A stretch of DNA of 64,000 nucleotides from Methanomassiliicoccaceae archaeon (GTDB lineage: Archaea > Thermoplasmatota > Thermoplasmata > Methanomassiliicoccales > Methanomethylophilaceae): contig JAYFOZ010000001.1 in NCBI GenBank assembly GCA_034928305.1, positions 109,255 to 173,254 on the forward strand, written 5' to 3'. Under the pieces are notes generated by a model that saw nothing but the letters and a program-made list of their open reading frames with translations, was not told the DNA's origin and searched no databases. Every line of letters begins with the position of its first letter. Position 1 is the stretch's first letter. The position numbers and the translations under genes are program-made. Below, one piece after another: positions 50,010 through 58,824 of the stretch.

Positions 50010-52043
50010 GTGAACGACAATGAACGTTTCCGCAAAGGCCCCGGAGGACAGTTCAACAGGGGGGCGGCTCCAGCGTACGGCGGTCAGAGGGAGCCTACAA
50101 AAAACGTTGCTAACGGAAAAGAGGTCCGCCGTTGGTGCGACAGCTGCGGGACATTGCTATTGGGAGACGCATGCTCCCGTTGCGGCTCTGCGGGACGCGA
50201 GTTCGAGATCAACAGTCCGGGAGACATACGCCCGTGTTTTGGCGAATCAAGAGATATGATCATAAACCTCTTCAAAGAGACATTGGGAACATCTGAGCCG
50301 CTGGACGGCAAAGCGATCTTCCTGAACAAGGTGCCCGGTGAGGACAGGACCGATGAAATCATCGCACACGGCGCGGTGCTGGGCATAGTAAGGTTCGACA
50401 TGCGGCTGAACAGACTGGTATTGGAACTAAGGCAGCCCGGTGCGGACTTTTTCGTGGACGTCGCGACCGAGAATGTGATAACATTTGCGGGATTATCGGG
50501 TCATCTCAAGGGCAAGAACATTCCCGGGTCCAATGTAAACGAGGTACTTGGAAATTTTTCCGAAGGAGATACGGTCATAGTAAGGAAGGGCAGCAAGGTG
50601 GGGCCCGGCATAGCCTTAGTCACAAGCGATGAGATCGAATATGCAGAAAAGGCAGTAAAGATCCGCGACCTGAATCCCGACTTCGAAAGACCCAGATCGC
50701 CCGATTCAGACATCAGGGAATTCATAGAGGCCAATTCGGCCCATATGAAGGGACTCACTTCCGTCGCTGTTTCTGAAATCAGAGAATCGATCAAAGGCAA
50801 CAAACTTCCGGTAACCGTTTCGTTCTCCGGCGGTAAGGATTCCCTGGTCGTATGCTCTCTTACCGAGAAGGCGCTGAAAAAGAAACCTATCTTGCTTTTC
50901 ATAAATACGGGACTCGAGTTTCCAGAGACCGTTACTTACGTCGAAGAGTTCGCATCGGAAGGAGGTTACGACCTCCGCATCGCGGAAGCGGGGAGCGCTT
51001 TCAAGGACAATGTCGATTCCTTCGGTCCTCCCGCTAAGGACTTCAGATGGTGCTGCAAGGTGTGCAAGCTCGGTCCGATAACGGAATTGATCGAGAAGGA
51101 TTTTCCAGGGGGAACCTTGACGGTAGAGGGGAACAGGGCCCTGGAGTCATTCTCCCGTTCACGTACAACGCTCATCACAAAGAATCCGTTCGTGCCAAAC
51201 CAGACGAACATCAATCCTATACGCTCATGGCGTTCGGCAGAGGTATGGTGCCACATATGGGGCGAGGGTCTGAAGTTCAACCCTCTGTACGCCAAAGATT
51301 TCGAGAGAATAGGATGCTATCTATGTGCATCGTGTCTTTCCAGCGAGTGGAGGAACACAGGCAGGATACATCCCGACATGTATGATGAATGGGAGGACTT
51401 TCTTCACAAGTACGCGAAAGAACGCGGACTTCCCCCCGAGTATGTGGACATGGGATTCTGGAGATGGAAATCCCTTCCCCCGAAGATGGTACTTCTGGCA
51501 GACCAGCTGAACCTCCGCCTGAAACCCGGGTCGACGTCAGGCATATCGATGAAGATGCTAAAAGGCGCTTCGGTATGCGAGGCAGGAGGTTTTTCAGCCG
51601 AAGCTGTGGTGATGCTTCCCAGGAACCGCGATTTCTCTTATGTGGCGGACGCCCTGAGGACAGTGGGCGATGTGAAGTACTCGCCGGAGTTCGAAATCGC
51701 CGTAGTAAGGGCCCAGAAGGGTACGGCGAAGGTATTCGGCGGCGGCCAGGTTTCTGTCACAGCCACGACACAGAAGAATGCTGAATATCTCTTTGAAAAA
51801 ACAGTAAAGGCCGTGGTCAGGGCCATGATGTGCACCTCCTGCGGAATATGTGCCAAGAGCTGCCACAAGAAGGCGATCACCATCGCCGGCGGAATGCGCG
51901 TAGACCCCAACAAGTGTATTTCGTGCGGTTCCTGCGAGAGTTCCTGTATGGTCATCCATTACTATGACCGTTTGGTTGGAAAAGAAGAGGCCCAGAAGAG
52001 GTCGGGCTCCCGCATGCTCGAACGTGCTAAGAGTTATAAGTGA
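50010..52043 (+). CDS. PAPS reductase-like protein with PUA and ferredoxin domains
   Basis: The 677-residue protein joins several modules: an N-terminal zinc ribbon (C43, C46, C55, C58), a PUA-like domain at about 150-225, a PAPS reductase/ATP pyrophosphatase domain with SFSGGKDSLVV (SGGKDS at 273-278), and a C-terminal pair of 4Fe-4S motifs (CTSCGICAKSCHKKA and CISCGSCESSC). Extra cysteines occur in WCCKVCK and CYLCASC. Similar proteins occur in methanogens. A sulfur-transfer or tRNA-thiolation role is inferred from PUA plus ATP pyrophosphatase. The start is GTG 50010 after GGAGAAGG. Confidence 0.82.
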   Translation: MNDNERFRKGPGGQFNRGAAPAYGGQREPTKNVANGKEVRRWCDSCGTLLLGDACSRCGSAGREFEINSPGDIRPCFGESRDMIINLFKETLGTSEPLDGKAIFLNKVPGEDRTDEIIAHGAVLGIVRFDMRLNRLVLELRQPGADFFVDVATENVITFAGLSGHLKGKNIPGSNVNEVLGNFSEGDTVIVRKGSKVGPGIALVTSDEIEYAEKAVKIRDLNPDFERPRSPDSDIREFIEANSAHMKGLTSVAVSEIRESIKGNKLPVTVSFSGGKDSLVVCSLTEKALKKKPILLFINTGLEFPETVTYVEEFASEGGYDLRIAEAGSAFKDNVDSFGPPAKDFRWCCKVCKLGPITELIEKDFPGGTLTVEGNRALESFSRSRTTLITKNPFVPNQTNINPIRSWRSAEVWCHIWGEGLKFNPLYAKDFERIGCYLCASCLSSEWRNTGRIHPDMYDEWEDFLHKYAKERGLPPEYVDMGFWRWKSLPPKMVLLADQLNLRLKPGSTSGISMKMLKGASVCEAGGFSAEAVVMLPRNRDFSYVADALRTVGDVKYSPEFEIAVVRAQKGTAKVFGGGQVSVTATTQKNAEYLFEKTVKAVVRAMMCTSCGICAKSCHKKAITIAGGMRVDPNKCISCGSCESSCMVIHYYDRLVGKEEAQKRSGSRMLERAKSYK

Positions 52044-52061
52044 AGATTATATAATCGCGGC

Positions 52062-52769
52062 ATGGAGCTGACCTTCGGGCTGGCGGCAGTGATAGGCATA
52101 GCACCTGCCATGATAATGATGTATGCGGTACTCAGAAAGTACACATATCCAGCTGTCAAAAATCCTTTTTTCAGCGACCCCACTTTCTTCATGCTTTTCG
52201 TGGTGGGCCTCATAGCAGGAACTGTTCTGTTCTCGGTCTACACATATTTCTGGGGGAACGTGGTGATCAATGCGATAATGTTCTCGCTCCTGGAATGTCT
52301 GATCCTTCTGGTGGTTCTCAATCTAAAAAAGTTCCACGGCAAGTCGGATACCGTGTTCTACGGTTACGGACTCGGGCTCGGACTCGGGGCGACCATGTCG
52401 ATGGGCATGACCTATTATCTGCTGGAGCTGGCAGGCTCCATCGATGCCCCCGGCATTGTGATATTGATTATAATGGCCGTATCTAAGACGATGGTCCTCG
52501 GGGCCGCGGGCCTGACGGTCGGCGAGGCCGTAGCCAAGACAAGGATAGCGGAATTCACGGCCCAGGCGGTGCTGGTGAACATGGTCTTCCAACTGGTGCT
52601 CGTGCCCTGGTTTATGTACTCAGAGGGATTCGGAGCATATCTGGCACTTGCAATGAGCCTTGTCATAGCGGCCGCCTATTTCTACAAGACGGCGTTCGTC
52701 AGCCTGCCCAACGTAGTGCGGGAAGTGCTCAGGCAGGAAGGTAAAAAGAGGGACGACATACCAAGATGA
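52062..52769 (+). CDS. Integral membrane protein of unknown function
   Basis: The 235-residue protein has about seven hydrophobic segments. A Gly-rich stretch (YGYGLGLGLGATMSMGM) in the fourth suggests close helix packing, and a Met/Tyr-rich helix follows. The layout resembles intramembrane protease-like families such as PrsW or YhfC, but I see no clear catalytic Glu/His motifs. It begins 18 bases after the PAPS reductase-like gene and may be in its operon. Confidence 0.7.
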   Translation: MELTFGLAAVIGIAPAMIMMYAVLRKYTYPAVKNPFFSDPTFFMLFVVGLIAGTVLFSVYTYFWGNVVINAIMFSLLECLILLVVLNLKKFHGKSDTVFYGYGLGLGLGATMSMGMTYYLLELAGSIDAPGIVILIIMAVSKTMVLGAAGLTVGEAVAKTRIAEFTAQAVLVNMVFQLVLVPWFMYSEGFGAYLALAMSLVIAAAYFYKTAFVSLPNVVREVLRQEGKKRDDIPR

Positions 52770-53210
52770 TCATATTTTGTATCTTCCGGGCTCGGCCTCG
52801 AAAACAATGCAAAGCTCGATCATGCCCTTCAAGATTTTCTCAGGGTCGCGGCCTTCGACCTTACGTACATCATCTATGGTGAATGTTCCATATATTTTGG
52901 TAAGCCCTTGTGCCAGCAGTTCCATTTTCTGCTCTGCGTCAGAGCATCCTTCGTACTTGTACTCAAGTGTGGAGAGGGGGTCGGCCTCTTCGATGCGCTT
53001 CCTGACCTCGGGGTCTCGGGGAGGTGCCTCGAATCCTGTTAGGCGGGCCAGAGCGTCCCTCGCTGCTTTTGGATCGACGTCGCTGTAAAGCACCCTGGCA
53101 CTTTCGTTATTGATGGATTTTCCACAATAGGGGCAATCTGAGGTCTCGGAAGAAAGATCTATTACTCTGAGGTTTCCGCAGGAGCACGGGGTAACTGCGT
53201 AATTTTTCAT
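52770..53210 (-). CDS. Zinc-ribbon/winged-helix-like protein
   Basis: The 146-residue protein has an N-terminal zinc ribbon, CSCGNLRVI...CPYCGK (two C-x-C or C-x2-C pairs about 20 residues apart), like archaeal DUF1922-type ribbons. The C-terminal part has helices that resemble a winged helix (TFTIDDVRKVEGRDPEKIL). A transcription or RNA-binding role is possible. ATG 53210 (MKNYAVTPCSC) overlaps the pdaD stop by four bases; the longer frame from 53246 lies inside pdaD. Confidence 0.7.
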   Translation of the reverse strand: MKNYAVTPCSCGNLRVIDLSSETSDCPYCGKSINNESARVLYSDVDPKAARDALARLTGFEAPPRDPEVRKRIEEADPLSTLEYKYEGCSDAEQKMELLAQGLTKIYGTFTIDDVRKVEGRDPEKILKGMIELCIVFEAEPGRYKI

Positions 53211-53692
53211 CTGTACTCCGTGAATACAAGCGCCGCGATGCAACATCCATAGTTGTCTGTAGGGATCTTAAGCTCCTGGGTCGCGAACGCGATCTCTCCC
53301 AGCTCGACCTCTCTGATACGCCCCATCTCCTTCATCTTCCATCTTAGGTCTTCCCTCAGAGAATCCTCGGACCCGTGGAGATGTCCTTCTGCGACATATC
53401 CGCCCATGCCGTCCAGGCGCAAAGCGTAAGCAATTCCCGCCGAAATCGTCTCGCCCTCAGATCCCCTCATCTGTGCCAGAACACAGTGGGTGACCGCCCC
53501 CATGGGCATTTCCTTTCTATCTGTCAGCACCGAACCGATGGGTATGACCGAAGAAACGGAAACGAGGTTCTGCTCTCCGATGCCCGCAGTGATCAGCGCG
53601 CGGTCGAAAGCATTCAGCGCCGAAACGGAGCTGACGGCCGAGCTCGACGTCACAAAGAATTCTGACGGTATCAGATACATGTTTTGCACCAA
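53207..53692 (-). CDS. pdaD: Pyruvoyl-dependent arginine decarboxylase
   Basis: PdaD decarboxylates arginine to agmatine, the archaeal start of polyamine synthesis; agmatine also modifies tRNA-Ile2. The 161-residue proenzyme cuts itself at a Ser-Ser bond. The site is VSVSSVIP (Ser47-Ser48), making the pyruvoyl group. ALNAFDRALITAGIG and the MGAVTHCVLA region are family hallmarks. A start at the second Met (residue 5) is also possible. It is followed by the zinc-ribbon gene with a four-base overlap. Confidence 0.94.
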   Translation of the reverse strand: MVQNMYLIPSEFFVTSSSAVSSVSALNAFDRALITAGIGEQNLVSVSSVIPIGSVLTDRKEMPMGAVTHCVLAQMRGSEGETISAGIAYALRLDGMGGYVAEGHLHGSEDSLREDLRWKMKEMGRIREVELGEIAFATQELKIPTDNYGCCIAALVFTEYR

Positions 53693-53713
53693 AGAGGAAT
53701 TCGAATATAACGG

Positions 53714-54460
53714 TTACCCGTAGATGTGTTGGTCCTGAGGGAGGGCCTTGGGAGCGTCCGACTCGTTCTGGGCGCGTATCCTTCTGTCCAGCTCCTCTGC
53801 CTCCTGCACCAGGGGAGAAGTGTCCATATCCTTCAGCTCTGGGATGACCTTTGCAAGCTGGTCCAGCACGCCGGCGGCAGCCCGTGGGTCGGGAAGTTTG
53901 GGGTCCGCGGGGCACAGTAAAGTTATGATGTCCATGCCGCGTTCTTTCCCTTCGAAGAGCATTATCCCGGTGAGCCCTTTTATCATGCCCGTCTCCAAAG
54001 CTTCCACTCCGAACGACCTGATCATCGTTCTGGCTTCGGGGGTGCTCCCGCATGCGTACATAACGTCGTCTTTGCAGTAGCGAGGTATGCCCTCGAGGCA
54101 GATCACCTTCTTCACCCCGTAGTCTCTGAACATGTTCAGAAGCTCGTTCGTCAGTGTATAGCACTGGGTGATGTTAGGGGCGATCTCCGAGGTCACAACC
54201 ATAAGGTCGCTGCAGTCTTTGCTGTCTTCTTTTCTGCAGAGTCCGTGCACGCGGATGGGAGGGTACGGCTCGCCGTCGATAAGGATGCAGTAAGGGCTGA
54301 CGTCGTCCGATGACATTCCCCTGAGTATAGGCATCTTCAGTTCTCTCACGATGTAGCTGGTCACGATCGAGCCGACAAGGCCCACCGTGGGAAAACCGAC
54401 GATCGCTATGGCGTCGTTGAGCCTGCCGTCGTCGTACCTGAATACCTTAAAATCGGACAT
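53714..54460 (-). CDS. PAC2-family protein (proteasome assembly chaperone-like)
   Basis: The 248-residue protein has the PAC2 fold: AIVGFPTVGLVGSIVTSYIV at the N terminus, DYGVKKVICLEGIP in the middle and LTGIMLFEGKERGMDIITLL. Archaeal PAC2 proteins (PbaA/PbaB type) help assemble proteasomes or related complexes. The last 40 residues form a likely coiled coil. It is 21 bases upstream of pdaD on the same strand. Confidence 0.87.
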   Translation of the reverse strand: MSDFKVFRYDDGRLNDAIAIVGFPTVGLVGSIVTSYIVRELKMPILRGMSSDDVSPYCILIDGEPYPPIRVHGLCRKEDSKDCSDLMVVTSEIAPNITQCYTLTNELLNMFRDYGVKKVICLEGIPRYCKDDVMYACGSTPEARTMIRSFGVEALETGMIKGLTGIMLFEGKERGMDIITLLCPADPKLPDPRAAAGVLDQLAKVIPELKDMDTSPLVQEAEELDRRIRAQNESDAPKALPQDQHIYG

Positions 54461-54509
54461 GGAACGTAATTAGCACTATTCTATTAATCTGTTCCACGGT
54501 TACGGGGCA

Positions 54510-55781
54510 ATGAAAGGAATATCTGAATCGAGGACGGATGCCGCAGTCCCGGTAATAACCGACAGTATACCGGGATGCCGCAGCGCGGGCTATCTGGTAG
54601 CCGTCCGGACGGGGTCCAGGGACGAGGACAAGAACGTTATGGGCATATCCCATCTTTTAGAGCATGTGGTCTTCAGGAGCACCGAGACCCGTTCGTCATA
54701 TCAGATGGCAAAGGAGATGGAGGGCGCGGGAGGCATGCTCAATGCGTTCACAGGCAAAGAGGTCACAGGTTTCTTCGGCCTCACCATAAGCGAGACCGCC
54801 GATGTGGCCAGGGAAATGGTATCAGATATAGTCGCCAATCCGCTGATCGGGCACGAAGATACCGAACTGGAGAAAAAGATCGTTTTACAGGAGCTCAGCA
54901 TGGTGAAGAACGATCCCGGGACGTACATATTCGATCTGTTCGACGAGACGATATGGAAAGGGCACAAGCTCTCGCAAGGAGAGGGAGGCAAAGAGAAGAT
55001 CGTCGAGGAGCTGACGTCCGAAGACCTCCGTACCTACTATGAAGACAGATACGGCAGGCCGAATCTCGCCGTATTCGCGGTGGGCAACGTCAGCGAGGAG
55101 GAATCGGTCAGATGGGCGTCCGAAAAGTTCGACGATATGGCGGCCGCGACCGCCCCTAAGCGCACGCCGCCGCCGGTCCCGAAACCGAAATACAGGTTCG
55201 TGTCCAACAGGGCCGACCACTACCAGGTGGCGCTGGGATTCCCGTCTTGCAGGTCCCCTGCCGACGATCTACGCTATCCGTTCAGGATGTTGTCGTCCGT
55301 GCTCGGCGCAGGCACATCGTCAAGGCTCTTTCAGGAGGTCAGGGAGAAGAATGCCCTCGTGTATTCCGTCTTCTCGTCCGTCGCCCAGAGCACCGACGCC
55401 TCCTACATGGGCATTTACATGTCGTCTACGGCCGAGAACGTTGAAAATTCCATCGATGCCGTTGCCAAAGTTCTGCGCAAGTTCCTGAACGAGGGACTGG
55501 AGGACGGTGAGCTGGAGCGCACCAAGAGGCTCTTGAAGGGAGAGATAATCAGGTCCCAGGAATCGACCGGCCGCAGATTGACCAGCGCCGCCAAGGAGTA
55601 TATGCTGTCCGGTGGGCTGTATTCCCTGGAGGACACCATATCGAAGATAGATGCGGTGACAGAAGAGGACGTCATGAAGGCGGCCGGAGAGATAATCCGT
55701 CCCGAAACGCTCAACGCGGTGATACTTGGTAAGAGCAACAAAAAACTCAAGGAAATGGACATCTGCGGACTGGAGTTCTGA
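54510..55781 (+). CDS. M16-family zinc peptidase
   Basis: The 423-residue protein has the inverted zinc motif HLLEH (His48, Glu51, His52) and the distant ligand Glu128 in LQELSMV, so it should be an active M16B peptidase subunit. The second half contains the PxxYR-like region of M16 (TSSRLFQEVREKNALVYSVFS, about residues 270-290). Archaeal members are few and function as homodimers or with a partner. It is divergent from the PAC2 gene. Substrate unknown. Confidence 0.9.
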   Translation: MKGISESRTDAAVPVITDSIPGCRSAGYLVAVRTGSRDEDKNVMGISHLLEHVVFRSTETRSSYQMAKEMEGAGGMLNAFTGKEVTGFFGLTISETADVAREMVSDIVANPLIGHEDTELEKKIVLQELSMVKNDPGTYIFDLFDETIWKGHKLSQGEGGKEKIVEELTSEDLRTYYEDRYGRPNLAVFAVGNVSEEESVRWASEKFDDMAAATAPKRTPPPVPKPKYRFVSNRADHYQVALGFPSCRSPADDLRYPFRMLSSVLGAGTSSRLFQEVREKNALVYSVFSSVAQSTDASYMGIYMSSTAENVENSIDAVAKVLRKFLNEGLEDGELERTKRLLKGEIIRSQESTGRRLTSAAKEYMLSGGLYSLEDTISKIDAVTEEDVMKAAGEIIRPETLNAVILGKSNKKLKEMDICGLEF

Positions 55782-56267
55782 TCAGCCTTTACGGAACTCG
55801 GAGATCAGGTGCAGGACGGCGCTCACCGCGCTGGGTATTGCGGCCTCCACGTCCGGCGTCATGCTCTCGCTGACCGTCTGTATGTCGCAGGCCTCAACGG
55901 CAACGTACTTCACGGACTCGGGCATCATATCGGGGTCCATCTGCCTGCCGATGGCTATCGCCGTGGCGAGATTGACGTCATGGGCGGATGCGGGCACCAC
56001 GGTGTGATCGAAGTGCTCGGGGTCGAATATCATAACGGTCCCGGGGGGGACGTTGCCTGTAAGAATACTGTCGACGATAATGGCAAAACGGAACCCGCTG
56101 ATCACGGGAAGTATGTCGAGGCCCCCTATCGCCTCTTGCCTGGTCTCGATGTCGGAGATGCCCAGGTCTCCCACGTGCTCAGCTATTTTCAGCCCTACGG
56201 CGTCGTCGCTCATGATAGGGCTTCCGAGGCCGACCACGATCGTAGCATCTTTGAGTTTCTCGGACAT
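55782..56267 (-). CDS. Hydrogenase maturation protease (HycI/HoxW family)
   Basis: The 161-residue endopeptidase trims the C terminus of NiFe hydrogenase large subunits after nickel insertion. It has GLGSPIMSDDAVGLKIAEH with the first metal ligand (Asp, usually Glu-Asp), FAIIVDSI with the second, and SAHDVNLA with the His. A partner hydrogenase such as Mvh would be expected elsewhere in the genome. It is convergent with the M16 gene; no gap separates the stops. Confidence 0.9.
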   Translation of the reverse strand: MSEKLKDATIVVGLGSPIMSDDAVGLKIAEHVGDLGISDIETRQEAIGGLDILPVISGFRFAIIVDSILTGNVPPGTVMIFDPEHFDHTVVPASAHDVNLATAIAIGRQMDPDMMPESVKYVAVEACDIQTVSESMTPDVEAAIPSAVSAVLHLISEFRKG

Positions 56268-56348
56268 CCGTACAGGGAACCGTGTCAGACATTATTACCG
56301 TTCCGCAACGTCCGTAAGGGTTAATACCGCCGAACAACTGATACATCC

Positions 56349-57152
56349 GTGGACATCAGGACCGAAACGTACCAGGTCATCAATGGGAAAACCGTCACCA
56401 ACAGGCAGCTCGAGGTTCTTTCCGCCGTACTTAGGTCGGGAAGCATGACCGCCGCCGCCGCCGAGCTCGGAATATCCGTGCCCGTGGTCCACAAGTATGT
56501 ATCTCAGGTGGAGGCCGCCGCCGGTATCCCGGTAACGGTCTCTACGCCGTCGGGAACGAGATTGACCGCGGCGGGCAGAGAAATATTGGATAAGCACCAG
56601 GCGACCACGCTCCGGTGCCGTGACGAACGCCGTTTCACGATATGCTGCAGCCCCGTGACCGAGGACCTTATGATGTCTGTCATGTCGGCCCTCAAGCTCA
56701 CCGACGCAGAACTGATAATATCCGACGACGAGAACAATCTCAGAATGATGAAGGAACACACTGCCGACTACGCTGTCCTAGACGATCCGATGTTCCTCTT
56801 CGAAGCCGAGGAATTCGAGTGGACGGAGGTCGGTTTCATGGGCATGGTGATGGTGGACAACGGGCCGTCGTTCATACGTTACCGCTACGGCGCCCAGCGG
56901 GTGGCGTACATGTATTTGGATTCTGAGGACAGGGAATACACGATCGATTCCGTGACATATTCTCTTCCCGAGCTTCTCGGCTCCAACAAGAGCTTCTTTA
57001 TCGACGAGTTCCTGTTGGTCAGAAAAGGACTGAGGCTCAAGAGTGCCGTGGACCCGAAGATGCTCAGGCATACCATCAACGCCATATACCGCACCGACAA
57101 CCGCACAATTTCAAAACTTAACAAGACCCTTCTTTCAAGACATATAGAGTGA
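56349..57152 (+). CDS. LysR/ModE-like transcription regulator
   Basis: The 267-residue protein has an N-terminal winged helix of LysR/ModE type (TNRQLEVLSAVLRSGSMTAAA, about residues 16-36, and VPVVHKYVSQVE). The C-terminal 170 residues form an alpha/beta ligand domain (DYAVLDDPMFLFEAEEF, then LRLKSAVDPKML) resembling a periplasmic-binding fold. The start is GTG 56349. It lies between the hydrogenase protease gene and hdrCB, so it could sense a metal, cofactor or redox cue for methanogenesis genes. This is inference from context. Confidence 0.82.
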   Translation: MDIRTETYQVINGKTVTNRQLEVLSAVLRSGSMTAAAAELGISVPVVHKYVSQVEAAAGIPVTVSTPSGTRLTAAGREILDKHQATTLRCRDERRFTICCSPVTEDLMMSVMSALKLTDAELIISDDENNLRMMKEHTADYAVLDDPMFLFEAEEFEWTEVGFMGMVMVDNGPSFIRYRYGAQRVAYMYLDSEDREYTIDSVTYSLPELLGSNKSFFIDEFLLVRKGLRLKSAVDPKMLRHTINAIYRTDNRTISKLNKTLLSRHIE

Positions 57153-57238
57153 TGGTTTAACCAAAAGGCTAATGCTCTTTGATTCGGGACGTGCGCTATT
57201 AAATATAATCAAGATAGTCCAACCCAAAGGTAGTACTC

Positions 57239-57733
57239 ATGGTAACACCAAATGTAGATTTTGCAAGAGAGATCGCAGACGCCGGTGGCGCTGAGGTCAA
57301 AATGTGCTTCCAGTGCGGTACCTGCACTGCCAGCTGCCCCTCCGGAAGACAGACCTCTTACAGAGTAAGAAAACTCATGAGGCAGGCACAGCTCGGACTG
57401 AAGGAACAGATTTTCGAAGGAGAGGACCTTTGGGACTGCACCACATGCTATGCATGCGAAGAGAGGTGCCCCCGTACCGTTCCTATTGTTGACATAATAA
57501 TTACCCTCAGGAACATGGCCGTCGCAGAAGGTCACATGTACGAGAACCACAAGAAGACCGCGCAATCCCTTTATTCGATCGGTCACACCGTCAGCATCAA
57601 TGACAAGGTGAGGGAACAGAGGAAGGCGCTCGGACTGTCCGCAGAGCCTCCCACAGTGATTGCCAACCCCGCGGCAATGGACCAGCTCAAGAAAATACTG
57701 GCCGCAGCAGGCTTCGACAAGATAGTGGAGTGA
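57239..57733 (+). CDS. hdrC: Heterodisulfide reductase subunit C
   Basis: The 164-residue iron-sulfur protein carries two 4Fe-4S motifs, CFQCGTCTASCPSG and CTTCYACEERCPRTVP, of the HdrC type. With HdrA and HdrB it forms the soluble complex that reduces CoM-S-S-CoB and, with Mvh hydrogenase, bifurcates electrons. HdrA is not in this window. A TATA-like ATTAAATATAA at 57198-57208 precedes the ATG at a distance that leaves a short leader. HdrB follows five bases after the stop. Confidence 0.95.
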   Translation: MVTPNVDFAREIADAGGAEVKMCFQCGTCTASCPSGRQTSYRVRKLMRQAQLGLKEQIFEGEDLWDCTTCYACEERCPRTVPIVDIIITLRNMAVAEGHMYENHKKTAQSLYSIGHTVSINDKVREQRKALGLSAEPPTVIANPAAMDQLKKILAAAGFDKIVE

Positions 57734-57738
57734 TATAA

Positions 57739-58584
57739 ATGGCAAAATACGCTTTCTTCCTGGGATGCATCGCGCCTCTCAGATACCCCGGAATTGAGAA
57801 GTCAACGAGAGTAGTGTGCGAATCCCTCGGGATCGAGCTCGTCGACCTGACCGATGCAAGCTGCTGCCCGGCCCCCGGTGTAATAAGGGCCTTCAGCAGA
57901 AAGGCATGGCTCGCCGCCGCCGCAAGGAACCTTGCGCTCGCCGAGAAGATGGAACTCGACATCGTCACAATATGCAACGGATGTTTCGGGTCCCTGTTCG
58001 ACGCGGCCCATGAGCTCAACAATCATCCTGAGAAGCTCGCCGAGGTCAACGAGATCCTCTCCGAAATCGGAATGGAGTACAAGGGGACCACCAAGGTCCG
58101 CCACTTCGCAGAGGTCCTTTACAACGATGTCGGCATAGAGAAGCTCAAAGCGAGCATCACGAACCCCATCGACTACAAGGTAGCGACCTTCTACGGTTGC
58201 CACTTCCTGAAGCCCAGCAAGCACAAGGCGATCGACGACCCCGAGGACGCACACGTTCTCGACGAACTCGTCGAGGCGACCGGAGCACAGAGCATGCCCA
58301 GAAGGCAGAAGATGATGTGCTGCGGAGCCGGAGGAGGAGTAAGGTCCGCGCTCGGCGACGTCGCTATGAAGCTCACCAAGCAGAACCTCGACAACATGGT
58401 CGAAGGCGGCGCGGAGTACATCGTGGACATCTGCCCGTTCTGCCACCTGCAGTTCGACACAGGAGAGGGAGAGCTCGGATTCAAGCTTCCGGTGCTCCAC
58501 CTGTCCCAACTGTACGGCATAGCTATGGGCATGAACGCCAAGGACCTCGGTCTCGAAGCGCACAAAGTGCCCGTGACGCTCTGA
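57739..58584 (+). CDS. hdrB: Heterodisulfide reductase subunit B
   Basis: The 281-residue catalytic subunit holds the two noncubane 4Fe-4S clusters that split the heterodisulfide. The CCG-type motifs are visible: SCCPAPGV, CNGCFGSL, then YGCHFLKPS and CCGAGGGVRSA with CPFCHLQFD. It directly follows hdrC, and a terminator follows the stop. The hdrCB pair without hdrA is a common arrangement in methanogens. Confidence 0.95.
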   Translation: MAKYAFFLGCIAPLRYPGIEKSTRVVCESLGIELVDLTDASCCPAPGVIRAFSRKAWLAAAARNLALAEKMELDIVTICNGCFGSLFDAAHELNNHPEKLAEVNEILSEIGMEYKGTTKVRHFAEVLYNDVGIEKLKASITNPIDYKVATFYGCHFLKPSKHKAIDDPEDAHVLDELVEATGAQSMPRRQKMMCCGAGGGVRSALGDVAMKLTKQNLDNMVEGGAEYIVDICPFCHLQFDTGEGELGFKLPVLHLSQLYGIAMGMNAKDLGLEAHKVPVTL

Positions 58585-58592
58585 AACCTTTC

Positions 58593-58624
58593 AAAGGGGC
58601 ATTCGCCCCTTTTTCTATTTTTTT
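58593..58624 (+). terminator. Terminator after hdrCB
   Basis: AAAGGGGC-attc-GCCCCTTTT forms a perfect stem followed by a long T-rich stretch (TTTCTATTTTTTT), about eight bases after the hdrB stop. It is the clearest terminator in the window. Confidence 0.8.
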
Positions 58625-58824
58625 ACGTCTTTGACGAGCCCGCCGGCCGGCAATGTTAATATATGAGCGGTATCAACCATTCTGTAAAAATATGATACAC
58701 AAAGGGCAATCAAAAATATGCTGGCTATGCAATATTATCTACTAAGTTTTGATAAATACCTTCCACATAGATTTTAATAGGAATATCGAATCACTCCTTT
58801 CATTACAATCCTTGGAGAATTCTA

